From: AC-32 sp963716865
GTDB lineage: Bacteria > Actinomycetota > Thermoleophilia > Gaiellales > Gaiellaceae
DNA: 64,000 nt
Direction of reading: 5' to 3'
Assembly (NCBI GenBank): GCA_963716865.1
Contig: CAVQUF010000003.1
Location: forward strand, 434,001 to 498,000
Made by a program: the position numbers and the translations under genes. Positions 55,235 through 63,268 of this stretch are shown piece after piece (position 1 is the first letter of the stretch; every line of letters begins with the position of its first letter). The notes beneath the pieces were generated by a model. The model was not told the DNA's origin and did not search any database. It saw only the letters and a program-made list of their open reading frames with translations.

Positions 55235-55374
55235 AGAGCAAGGAGCACTGCACGTGCGAGAGGCCGTTGCTGCACGAGCGGTCCGAGCAGAAGGGATCGA
55301 GCGAGAGCTGGTGCGGGCGCTGCAAGCGTCCGATCGCGCTGCGGCCTGCGGTCTTTCGCAGCGCGTTCACGTGA
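55231..55374 (+). CDS. 47-residue Cys-rich (zinc-ribbon-like) protein after amtB
   Basis: Starts at ATG 55231 in an ATGA overlap with amtB, so it is translationally coupled. Cysteines fall as CTC (residues 7 and 9) and CGRC (28 and 31): a CxC-N18-CxxC arrangement fitting one zinc ion. The rest is basic and polar (RPIALRPAVFRSAF). No family is recognised. It may be a small partner of AmtB or PII. The four-Cys pattern and coupling argue against chance. Confidence 0.65.
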   Translation: MKSKEHCTCERPLLHERSEQKGSSESWCGRCKRPIALRPAVFRSAFT

Positions 55375-55418
55375 GCTAGCGACTAGGGTCCTCCGTTTCC
55401 CCACCAAGGAGGGCTCAG

Positions 55419-55700
55419 ATGAGCATTGTCGTCCGTTTCGTAGGCGCCCCCAACATGACCAAGCAGAAATACGACGAGACGCTCCCCAAGCTCGAGGCGG
55501 CGGGAGAGTTTCCGCCGGACGGGCTCGACTTCCACGTCGCGTTCGGCTCGGACGGCGACTTCCGCGTCAGCGAGATCTGGGACTCGAGAGAGCAGTTCGA
55601 GGCGTTCGGCGAGCGCCTCATGCCGATTCTCGAGGCCGAGGGAGTCGAGCTGGCAGGGCCGCCCGAGATCATCGAGGTCCACAACATCGTCAAGCGCTGA
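55419..55700 (+). CDS. Small dimeric alpha/beta-barrel-like protein
   Basis: 93 residues from ATG 55419, preceded by AAGGAGG. The pattern MSIVVRFVGAPNMTKQKYDE, DFHVAFGSDGDFRVSEIWDS and REQFEAFGERLMPILEAEGV is that of the ferredoxin-like antibiotic-biosynthesis-monooxygenase/EthD superfamily, whose members are small cofactor-free or heme-linked proteins. No catalytic assignment is possible. It is monocistronic in appearance and converges with the acyltransferase gene. Confidence 0.75.
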   Translation: MSIVVRFVGAPNMTKQKYDETLPKLEAAGEFPPDGLDFHVAFGSDGDFRVSEIWDSREQFEAFGERLMPILEAEGVELAGPPEIIEVHNIVKR

Positions 55701-55706
55701 CCAGCG

Positions 55707-57695
55707 CTACCCGTGCACCGGCACCGAGAGGGACTTGGTGCGAACCATGCAACCCTCACTCGGATCCTTGCCGCGCGGGAACGCCTTCGCGAGCGCGTTC
55801 GCGATCAGGTAGGCGCGGGAGGCGTAGCCCTGTGAGTAGTAGTGGATGCCGTCCGGAATGAACCAGCGGTTCCTGACGACCGAGGCCCAGTCGTAGATGC
55901 GCATGTTCGGATAGCTTCCGCAGGCCCGCTTCAACGCCTGGTTCCAGAGCCGCATGTTCGCCGCCGAATACGGTCCGTCCGGCCGCAGCGACTTCGCGTT
56001 GACCCAGAGGACGCGGAAGTCACTGAGCACGTACATCATCCGCCGTATCCTGGTGTCGCGGCTCACGCCCGATCCGACGTAGACGTCGGCGGTGTCGTTC
56101 GTGCCGAGTGCCAGCACCCAGCACCCGCGGTAGCCGCCGGCCACACGGTCTCGGGCAACCTCGTACGCGTCGATGCCTCCTGGGAGCGTTTCCACGATCG
56201 ACGTGGCGCCGTCGATCTCGAAGTGCCGCCTCCTCACTCCCACGCGGGCGTACTGGGCGCCGATGCGCTGCCGCGGATCGGGCAGATACCGCGGCGAGAC
56301 CAGGCCCTCCGACGTCGAGTCACCGATGTGGACGACCCCGCGGCACGACGATCGCAGCGACCCCTTCGCAGGCGGGTCGGTGTCCGTCCTCGCCAGAGCC
56401 GACGCGGGCTCGGTCGGGCCGGTCTGGCCGAGCATCTGCCCCGAAGCCGAGCTCGAGACACCGGGCGGCTTGACGCCGGCCAGCGCGACCGAGGCGAGGA
56501 CCAGCGCGACGACCGTTGCGACAAGCACGACGCGCGTCTCGCGGGAGAGCGATCGCGGTCGCCATCCTTCTGACCTGACCCTCCGCAGGAATCGTCCGAG
56601 AGCGCCACGACGGACGGGCTCCTCCACGTATCGCCAGGACAGCGCGGCCACGACGAACGTGGCGGCGACCTGGGCCGTCACCCGGACGGGATCGTGACCG
56701 CGAGCCAGCGCCGGAGTGGTGAGAACGATGATCGGCTGGTGCCAGAGGTAGATGCCGTACGAGCGCACCCCGATCCAGCGCAGCGGGAGCCACCCGAGGG
56801 CGCGTCCGACCCTGGTCGCCGGATGGGCGGCGACTGCGACGACGAGCACCGTCGCCAGCGAGAGGAGCACGATCCCGCCCTGGTAGACGAACGCCGAGTA
56901 CTGGGTGGTGCGCCAGACCAGAACGGCGATTGTCAGCAGGCCGATCGTTCCCAGGACGTCCAGGATCGCGACCGCAGTGGGAGTCACGCGCCGCGTCAGC
57001 GCACGGCTGGGCCAGACCATCGCGAGAGCGGCGCCGAACAGCAGTCCGAACGCCCTCGTGTCGGTGCCGTCGTAGATCCGTGACGCGTCGAACGTCGGCT
57101 GGTACAGGAGCGCCATCTCGATCGCCGACGCGACCGCCACCACGAACGTGACGGCCGCCAGTCGAGGCCGGACGTTGAACGAGCGCGCCCGCTCCGGGAT
57201 GAAGCGCAGGCCGAGCAGCAGCAGGAAGGGCCAGATCAAGTAGAACTGCTCCTCCACGGCGAGCGACCACAGGTGCCCCAGCGGCGACGGCGGCCCGAAG
57301 CGCGCGAAGTACGACTGGTGATGGAAGATCTGCCACCAGTTGTTCACGTACGCCGCGGCCGAGGCGACCTCGAACCGCAGGTCGGACAGGCGTGCGCGAT
57401 CGGCGACGGCCACCCACACGCTGACGACGGTCAGCATCACGAACAGGGCTGGGAGCAGCCGCCGGGCCCGGCGCAGCCAGAAGTCGCCGAGGCGCAGACG
57501 CCCGTCGTTCCACTGCGCGAGGAGCACGTCGGTGATCAGGTAGCCGCTGAGCGTGAAGAAGACGCCCACTCCCAGCATCCCGCCGGACGCCCAGCCGAAC
57601 CCCAGGTGGTACCCGATCACCGCCAGGACGGCGATCGCGCGCAGGCCGTCCAGGCCGGGCATGTAGCGCCCCGCGCGGAGAGACGGCTTAGGCAT
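55707..57695 (-). CDS. Membrane acyltransferase with C-terminal SGNH hydrolase domain (OafA/YrhL type)
   Basis: 662 residues from ATG 57695. N-terminal acyltransferase-3 domain with about ten helices; signature RYMPGLDGLRAIAVLAVIGY, catalytic His in VIGYHLGFGW, GVGVFFTLSGYLITDVLL, and SPLGHLWSLAVEEQFYLIWP. An eleventh helix leads to an extracellular SGNH-like domain: VVHIGDSTSEGL (block I), LALGTNDTADVY (block III) and DGIHYYSQGY (block V, with Asp and His). Such two-part proteins O-acetylate cell-surface polysaccharides or peptidoglycan. The target here is unknown, though surface proteins are abundant in this window. Confidence 0.93.
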   Translation of the reverse strand: MPKPSLRAGRYMPGLDGLRAIAVLAVIGYHLGFGWASGGMLGVGVFFTLSGYLITDVLLAQWNDGRLRLGDFWLRRARRLLPALFVMLTVVSVWVAVADRARLSDLRFEVASAAAYVNNWWQIFHHQSYFARFGPPSPLGHLWSLAVEEQFYLIWPFLLLLGLRFIPERARSFNVRPRLAAVTFVVAVASAIEMALLYQPTFDASRIYDGTDTRAFGLLFGAALAMVWPSRALTRRVTPTAVAILDVLGTIGLLTIAVLVWRTTQYSAFVYQGGIVLLSLATVLVVAVAAHPATRVGRALGWLPLRWIGVRSYGIYLWHQPIIVLTTPALARGHDPVRVTAQVAATFVVAALSWRYVEEPVRRGALGRFLRRVRSEGWRPRSLSRETRVVLVATVVALVLASVALAGVKPPGVSSSASGQMLGQTGPTEPASALARTDTDPPAKGSLRSSCRGVVHIGDSTSEGLVSPRYLPDPRQRIGAQYARVGVRRRHFEIDGATSIVETLPGGIDAYEVARDRVAGGYRGCWVLALGTNDTADVYVGSGVSRDTRIRRMMYVLSDFRVLWVNAKSLRPDGPYSAANMRLWNQALKRACGSYPNMRIYDWASVVRNRWFIPDGIHYYSQGYASRAYLIANALAKAFPRGKDPSEGCMVRTKSLSVPVHG

Positions 57696-57827
57696 CACGC
57701 ACCATCCGGTTCACTGCCGGCCCGTCGGGGTTGCCTGGCGCAACCGACACACGGGCGAAATCGTCCCGCACGGGAGACTACAACCGAGCACCCGAGTCGG
57801 CTAACCGCCTGCTGGTAGCTTCGCGAG

Positions 57828-58532
57828 ATGCCTCCCGTGCGCCTTCAAGCAGTCGACTGCCGCTGGGAGCTCGGCAAGCCGGGGCGCGGGCGGGAGCTCT
57901 ACCTCGCAGGGCACATTCCGGGCGCCTCGTTCCTGGACGTGGACGAGGACCTCTCCGGGCCGCCGGGTGCGGCCGGGCGCCATCCGTTGCCGGCGTCCGA
58001 GGATTTTGCCCGCGCGGCCTCGGGCGCGGGAATCGGCGAGGGCGCGTTCGTCGTCGCCTACGGGAACATGGGCGGAGCCGAGCGCCTCTGGTGGCTGCTC
58101 CGGCACTTCGGCCACGACGACTGCGCGGTGCTCGACCTGGACGGCTGGCTCGGCCCTCTTCGTGGAGGCGAAGAGGAGATCGCGTCCGCCCGCTTCGAGC
58201 CGAGGCCGCGCAGTGACGACACCGTCGGCGCGGAAGAGCTGGCCTCGCACCTGGACGGGCTCGTCGTCGTCGACGCAAGGCTCCCCGAGCGATACCGCGG
58301 CGAGCCGAATCCGATCGACAGGGTCCCGGGCCGGGTCCCCGGAGCCATGAACGCGCCGTGGAGCGCGCCGGTGCCGGAGCTGCCGGAAGGCGAGCTCGTC
58401 GCCTACTGCGGCTCGGGCGTCACCGCCTGCGTCACCCTGCACCGGCTCGCGCTCGCCGGGCGCGAGGGCAAGCTCTATCCCGGCTCCTGGAGCGAGTGGG
58501 AGCAGCTTGGCCTCCCGGTCGAGCGGGGCTAG
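57828..58532 (+). CDS. Thiosulfate/3-mercaptopyruvate sulfurtransferase (rhodanese, two-domain)
   Basis: 234 residues from ATG 57828. Two rhodanese domains: an inactive N-terminal one (DCRWELGKPGRG, AGHIPGASFLDVDEDL, RHPLPASEDFARA) and a C-terminal one (VVVDARLPERYRGE, RVPGRVPGAMNAPWSA) with active-site Cys in VAYCGSGVTACVTLHRLAL. The CGSGVTA loop favours mercaptopyruvate sulfurtransferase or SseA-like enzymes. About 40-50 residues shorter than typical SseA. It transfers sulfane sulfur to cyanide or thiols. No sulfur-pathway genes are adjacent. Confidence 0.92.
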   Translation: MPPVRLQAVDCRWELGKPGRGRELYLAGHIPGASFLDVDEDLSGPPGAAGRHPLPASEDFARAASGAGIGEGAFVVAYGNMGGAERLWWLLRHFGHDDCAVLDLDGWLGPLRGGEEEIASARFEPRPRSDDTVGAEELASHLDGLVVVDARLPERYRGEPNPIDRVPGRVPGAMNAPWSAPVPELPEGELVAYCGSGVTACVTLHRLALAGREGKLYPGSWSEWEQLGLPVERG

Positions 58533-58552
58533 GCATCGTTTCCGAGCCGCTT

Positions 58553-59257
58553 CTAGGCAAGCGCGAACGTCACGGTGACGCTGGCCTCCACCTCCTGCAT
58601 GCCCGGCTCGACGGGCGTCGGCGACGAGGCCTCGGCGGCGCGAAGAGCCATCGGGTAGACGGCCTCGGAGCCGCTCTCGTCGATCCGGCGCACCTGGCCG
58701 AGCTCGGCGCCTGCCTCGTCGACTAGCGCCTGCGCCTTGGCCCTGGCGTCGGCAAACGCGGCGCGCAGCGCCTGCCGGTACAGCTCGGAGCGGCCGGAGC
58801 GTTGGAACTCCGGGCCCGAAACCTGGTTCGCGCCGGCCGCGACGCCGGCATCGACGGCCTTCCCAGCGCGGGCGATGTCCCGAACCGTCGCCGACACGGA
58901 GCCGCTGGCGTTGAATCCCTCGAGCGCTCCCGAGTCCTTTCGCCGCGGGTAGACGGAAACGTCCTGCGTCTGCAGGTCGGCCCTGGCGACTCCGGCGGCG
59001 ACGAGCGCGGCGATCACGCGACGCATGCGCTCGGAGTTTGCGGCCGAAGCCGACCGGGCCGTCGTGCCGTCGGTCTCGACGCCGAACGAGAAGACGGCGG
59101 TGTCGGGCGCGGCTCGCGCGGTTCCGCTGCCGCTGACGGTGATCCTGCGTGTGTCCGTGGCGGAAGCGCCGTGCGCGGCCGTCGGCCGGCCCACGCCCGC
59201 GAGTGCGGCCGCCGTTGCGAGCAACGCGGCCAGCGCGGCGATCGAGACGATCTTCAT
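58553..59257 (-). CDS. SIMPL domain (DUF541) exported protein
   Basis: 234 residues from ATG 59257. Signal peptide at residues 1-30 (IAALAALLATAAALAGVGRP). DUF541 pattern: RRITVSGSGTARAAPDTAVF, SFGVETDGTTARSASAANSE, QDVSVYPRR, VSATVRDIARAGKAVDAGVA and ALRAAFADARAKAQALVDEA. Family members form periplasmic or surface oligomers and have been linked to oxidative stress and host signalling; the molecular role is not settled. There is no co-transcribed partner. Confidence 0.9.
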   Translation of the reverse strand: MKIVSIAALAALLATAAALAGVGRPTAAHGASATDTRRITVSGSGTARAAPDTAVFSFGVETDGTTARSASAANSERMRRVIAALVAAGVARADLQTQDVSVYPRRKDSGALEGFNASGSVSATVRDIARAGKAVDAGVAAGANQVSGPEFQRSGRSELYRQALRAAFADARAKAQALVDEAGAELGQVRRIDESGSEAVYPMALRAAEASSPTPVEPGMQEVEASVTVTFALA

Positions 59258-59321
59258 CGTGTCCTCCTGGTTTGCCTACGGCTGAAGTACGCCGCCGGCA
59301 AACCGCCGCGTCACGCGAACG

Positions 59322-59846
59322 TCAGGCGGTAGCGGTGGCGTGCCGGGAGAAGCCGTTCAGATACGGCTCCCAGCCGTTCGGGATCCTCGGCGCCGCGAGG
59401 TGGATGAAGAGCACCGGCGCCGGTGGGCGCGGCTTGGCGCGCAACGACATCGAGACCTCCTCCGGCAGCCTGTTCCCCTTGCGCATGTTGCAGGGAGCGC
59501 ACGAGGTGACGACGTTCTCCCAGACCGACCCGCCCCCGCGGCTGCGAGGGACGACATGGTCGAGCGTCAGCCTGCCGCCGGTCGAGCCGCAGTACATGCA
59601 GCGCCAGCCGTCACGCGCGAAGAGCGCCCGGCGCGAGATCTTGCGCTGCAGCGTCCGCGGCACGCGCACGTACTGGACGAGCCGGATCACGTGGGGCCGC
59701 GGATAGGTGTCGGTGGCCGATCTTAGAGGCTCCTCGAGCTTCTCGATCACCTCCGCCTTGCCCTTGAACACGAGCACGTGAGCACGCCGAACGGTTGTGA
59801 CGTTCAGCGGCTCGTAGCTCGCGTTCAGGACGAGAACCTGCTGCAC
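59322..59846 (-). CDS. HNH endonuclease family protein
   Basis: 174 residues from ATG 59846. The start MQQVLVLNASYEPLNVTTVR, then AHVLVFKGKAEVIE, is shared by a widespread actinobacterial and cyanobacterial HNH group. The zinc and catalytic region reads ALFARDGWRCMYCGSTGGRL, LDHVVPRSRGGG and WENVVTSCAPCNMRKGN, giving four Cys for one zinc plus DH and N of the HNH motif. It is a stand-alone chromosomal nuclease, probably for DNA repair or processing. No methylase or mobile context is seen. Confidence 0.93.
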   Translation of the reverse strand: MQQVLVLNASYEPLNVTTVRRAHVLVFKGKAEVIEKLEEPLRSATDTYPRPHVIRLVQYVRVPRTLQRKISRRALFARDGWRCMYCGSTGGRLTLDHVVPRSRGGGSVWENVVTSCAPCNMRKGNRLPEEVSMSLRAKPRPPAPVLFIHLAAPRIPNGWEPYLNGFSRHATATA

Positions 59847-59891
59847 GCGGACGAATTTAGCAGTCGGGGTGCGGTACCCGGCCGCGCGCCG

Positions 59892-60383
59892 TCAGCGCGA
59901 CATCGCGCGCTCGACGGCCTCCGCTTCCTCCGGCGAGAGCGCCACGGACGGATTCCCGCGGTCGAGCTCCTTCATGTAGATGCGCGCGTAGTCGCGGCCC
60001 TGGATCGCGCTGACGACGATCCCGGTGCGCCGCGAGTCGAGCACGGCCAGCGAGGCCGACTGCGACCCGCCGCTGGCCCCGAACGCGTCGTACCGGATGA
60101 TCGACGTGTTCCGCACCGACTCGTCCACGCGACGGTCGACCCGGACGAGCCCTGCCGCAACCTCGTCGACCGCGCGGTGGAGGTCGTCGATCCGGCCCTG
60201 CAGCGAGACCGCGAAGTCGACCAGGTCGGCCTTCCCCCCGCCGAGGAGGACCGACTGCGCCATGTGCAGGCGCCGCATCCGGAGCCACAGCCAGCCGCAC
60301 AGGATCAGCGCGATCGCGGCCGCCGCCGCGGCGCCGATCGCGATCCAGGCGGCGGTCACCGTAGACACGCTCGACCCGAGCAC
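59892..60383 (-). CDS. DUF4446-type membrane protein
   Basis: 163 residues from TTG/ATG-type start at 60383. One membrane helix at about 10-35 (AWIAIGAAAAAAIALILCGW), a basic boundary, then a coiled-coil helix (KADLVDFAVSLQGRIDDLHR and onward) and a small beta domain with IIRYDAFGASGGSQSASLAV and GIVVSAIQGRDYARIYMKEL. The RYDAF and GIVxSxIxGR motifs are those of DUF4446, a family often near chromosome-partitioning genes in firmicutes. The start touches the stop of the gene upstream (60383), so the pair is coupled. Confidence 0.85.
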   Translation of the reverse strand: MLGSSVSTVTAAWIAIGAAAAAAIALILCGWLWLRMRRLHMAQSVLLGGGKADLVDFAVSLQGRIDDLHRAVDEVAAGLVRVDRRVDESVRNTSIIRYDAFGASGGSQSASLAVLDSRRTGIVVSAIQGRDYARIYMKELDRGNPSVALSPEEAEAVERAMSR

Positions 60384-61525
60384 TACTGGCCGACGGAGAA
60401 GATGACCGGGTAGTCGGCCGAGTTGTTGCTGGTCCTGGACTCACCGGGCACCGGCGTCACCTCGACCTTGATCGTCGCCGGCTTCGAGAAGTCCGTGATG
60501 GAGATGCCGCGGAACGTGACCACCTTCTGCTCGGTGGGGTTGAGGAAGTCGATCCGCGCCTTCTTCGTGATGTTGCCGCCGGTCGACTGCTCGATCGTCA
60601 GCGTCACCGGCACGGAGAGCACCTGCACGGTGCCCGAGTTCTCGACCGTGACCTGGAAGGCCATGTCGACCGTGGAGACGATGTCGTTGGTCGTGGACGT
60701 GCTCAGCTCCGTGCCCGAGGGAAGGACCTTCGTCGAGATCAGCGACGTCCCGCGCACGCCGCCCGTCGTGCTGGTCGCGGCGCCCCGGAGCTTCTCCAGC
60801 ACCGGGGTCATGGCGGCGGTCGTCGCCAACGCCGAGTCCTGCAGGAAGTTCGAGTCGGGCACGGTCGTCCCCGTGATGCCCTGGAGCTTCAGCTCGGCCT
60901 GGGACGGAGCCTTGAACGAGTCGTCCCAGATGACGTCGCTCGCAAGCGGGCGCTGCATCTGGGCGGCGAGCATCGCCGCGGCCCGGCTCACGTCCCTCGT
61001 GGACGCGGTTGCCGCGAGCGCGCTCGCGAGCCCCGTCAGGCCGCTGACCCGGTACTGCAGGGCCTGGATCACCGCCTGATGCTCGTCGCGCAGCGGGCCG
61101 GGCGGCGTGATCGTCTGCGCGCGCTGGACGTCCAGCTGCTCCTGGCGGGCAAGTCCCGCGATCTGCTGCTGCAGCTGGGCGCGCTTGACGCCGGGCGCGA
61201 GCAGCGCCTCGCTCAGCCGGCGCCCGATCTGCTGCGACGAGCTCGCCACCTCCGAGACATTGGCCATGTAGCTCCTGTACGTCTTCGACTTGCCCGCCGC
61301 CTGGCAACTCTTTATCCAGAAGACGAGCAGGACGATGATCAGGATCGCGAACGCGATCAGGCCGACGAGCCGGAGGAGCGGCGCCAGGTTCTGCGGCGCC
61401 CGAGGGGGGCGGCGCGGGCCGCGCGGGCCGGAGCGGCGGGTGTCCGACTCGGCGCGCGACGACTCCTGAGTCGGGGGCTCCTCCTCGAAGAAGTCGAAGT
61501 CGATGTCTTGATCGCGCTCGCTCAT
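60383..61525 (-). CDS. Membrane-anchored protein with coiled coil and CARDB-like domain
   Basis: 380 residues from ATG 61525. An acidic N-terminus (SERDQDIDFDFFEEEPPTQE) and a Pro/Arg linker precede one helix (LVGLIAFAILIIVLLVFWI). Outside, a helical region (about 85-200, RRLSEALLAPGVKRAQLQQQ, ALAATAS) is followed by a beta domain with VDMAFQVTVENSGTVQVLSV and VTFRGISITDFSKPATIKVE, which looks like a CARDB/Ig-type fold. Topology is N-in, C-out. No known family; coupling to the DUF4446 gene suggests an envelope complex. Confidence 0.7.
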   Translation of the reverse strand: MSERDQDIDFDFFEEEPPTQESSRAESDTRRSGPRGPRRPPRAPQNLAPLLRLVGLIAFAILIIVLLVFWIKSCQAAGKSKTYRSYMANVSEVASSSQQIGRRLSEALLAPGVKRAQLQQQIAGLARQEQLDVQRAQTITPPGPLRDEHQAVIQALQYRVSGLTGLASALAATASTRDVSRAAAMLAAQMQRPLASDVIWDDSFKAPSQAELKLQGITGTTVPDSNFLQDSALATTAAMTPVLEKLRGAATSTTGGVRGTSLISTKVLPSGTELSTSTTNDIVSTVDMAFQVTVENSGTVQVLSVPVTLTIEQSTGGNITKKARIDFLNPTEQKVVTFRGISITDFSKPATIKVEVTPVPGESRTSNNSADYPVIFSVGQ

Positions 61526-61641
61526 AGCGGGAAATTGCAGGAAAAAGCCGGCTCACTCTATCTCGTTCCCCGGCCGGCCCGTCCATTCCGGGCGCTGCGC
61601 GAGCGGAGGATTCGCGCGCGCCACGCGAAATCTCAAGGGTC

Positions 61642-63240
61642 GTGGCCGAGGCTGCACTAGCGCTGTCCCCAAGCGAGCTCGTGGCCGAGCACTACCGGCC
61701 GCTGCGCCCGCTCGGCAGCGGCGGCTCCGGGTCGGTCTGGCTCGCGCGCGACGAGCGCAACGGGCTCGACGTCGCGCTGAAGATCGTCCCGCGCGAGGGC
61801 AAGGCGGCGACGCGGGCCGAGCGGGAGGCGCTTGCCGCCACGCGGCTCCGGCACGATCGCTGCCTGCGCGCCTACGCGCTCGAGCGCGACTCGCGCAACG
61901 TCTACATCGCCTACGAGTACGTCCCCGGCAAGACGATGCGCGAGGCGCTCCGGGCCGGGGAGCTGGACGATCGCGGTGCGGTCGAGGCCGCGGCGCAGGT
62001 GCTCGAGGCGCTCGCGCACGCGCACTCGCGCGGAATCGTCCATCGCGACGTCAAACCGTCGAACGTGCTCGTCGCCGAGGGCGAGGAGCTCTCCGTGCGC
62101 CTCCTCGACTTCGGGCTCGCGCAGCTTGCCGAGGAGGAGGCGCTGACGGCGACCGGCGACGTGCCCGGGACGCTGGCCTACGTCCCGCCGGAGCGGCTAA
62201 AAGGGGAGGCGGGAACCGCGGCCGCGGACGTCTGGGCGGTCGGCGTCATGCTCTGGGAGGCGCTCGCGGGCTGGCATCCGTTCTGGAACGGATCGCTGCT
62301 CGAGACCGCGCGCCGGATCGAGACGGGCGCCGCACCGCTCGAGCAGGTGCGCCCGGACCTGCCGAAGCCGCTCTGCCAGCTGGTCAACCGGATGCTCGCG
62401 CTCGACGCCGCGGCGCGGCCGGCCGCCGGACGGCTGGCGCACGAGCTGCGCGACGCGCTGGCCCAGCGAATGCGGGACCGCACCGGCGGACGCGACCTCT
62501 CGCCCGGAATGGCCTTGCGGTTCGCCGCCCCGGCAGCCGCCGGGGTCTTCGCGGGCTGGACGGCCGCGGCGGTGCCGTTCTTCCCGGCCCTGTTCGCGCC
62601 CTTGCTCGGCCTGCTCGCCTTCGGGCTGGCGTTGTACCGGCCACGGATCGGGCTCGCGTTCACGCTCGCGGTGCCGGTGCTGCCGCTCGGCAACATCTCC
62701 TCGGGGCTCGCGATCGTCTACGGAGCGCTCGCGTGCGTCTGGCTCGCGCTCTCGTGGCAGGCGCCGAGGGACGGGCTCGTGCTCGTGCTCGGCCCGCTGC
62801 TCGCCCCGATCGGCGCGCTGGGGCTGCTGCCGCTCGCCGCGCAGGGCGTGAAGAGCCCTCCGCGGCGCGCGCTCCAGGTCGGCGCCGCCGTCCTGCTCGC
62901 CGCAATCGTCGCCGGGCTGCGGCACGCACCTCTACCCCTCACCGGAGCCGCGCCTCCGAGAGGGCTCGGGATCGCCGGCAGCGAGGAGCCGCTGGCGGTT
63001 GCAGTCGCTCTCTGGCGCGCGCTGCTCGACCATCCGGCCCTGGTCTTCGAGGCCGCCGTGCTCGCGGCCGCAGCCGTAGCGCTCCCGTTCGCGCGGGACC
63101 GCGGCCTCTGGGCGATCGCGGGGTTCGGAGCCGCCGTGATCGCGCTCACGGTCCTCCCGGCTCCGTCGGTGGCCGCGATCCCGTTGATACTGGGGGTCTG
63201 GGCAACCTGCATCTTCATGGCCGTGAAGGCTCGGAGCTAG
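61642..63240 (+). CDS. Serine/threonine protein kinase with C-terminal multi-span membrane domain
   Basis: 532 residues from GTG 61642. Kinase domain residues 18-270: Gly loop LGSGGSGSVWLAR, K47 in VALKIVP, catalytic IVHRDVKPSNVLV with D136, LLDFGLAQL with D156, and GTLAYVPPERL. Instead of one helix and PASTA repeats, the C-terminal half has about nine membrane helices (for example LLGLLAFGLALYRPRIGLAF, AVPVLPLGNISSGLAIVYGA). The kinase therefore sits on the membrane with little outside sequence. The FHA gene 28 bases downstream probably encodes its phospho-reader. Confidence 0.93.
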   Translation: MAEAALALSPSELVAEHYRPLRPLGSGGSGSVWLARDERNGLDVALKIVPREGKAATRAEREALAATRLRHDRCLRAYALERDSRNVYIAYEYVPGKTMREALRAGELDDRGAVEAAAQVLEALAHAHSRGIVHRDVKPSNVLVAEGEELSVRLLDFGLAQLAEEEALTATGDVPGTLAYVPPERLKGEAGTAAADVWAVGVMLWEALAGWHPFWNGSLLETARRIETGAAPLEQVRPDLPKPLCQLVNRMLALDAAARPAAGRLAHELRDALAQRMRDRTGGRDLSPGMALRFAAPAAAGVFAGWTAAAVPFFPALFAPLLGLLAFGLALYRPRIGLAFTLAVPVLPLGNISSGLAIVYGALACVWLALSWQAPRDGLVLVLGPLLAPIGALGLLPLAAQGVKSPPRRALQVGAAVLLAAIVAGLRHAPLPLTGAAPPRGLGIAGSEEPLAVAVALWRALLDHPALVFEAAVLAAAAVALPFARDRGLWAIAGFGAAVIALTVLPAPSVAAIPLILGVWATCIFMAVKARS

Positions 63241-63268
63241 AGTTCAGCCGGGGTACAACCCGGCCTAG

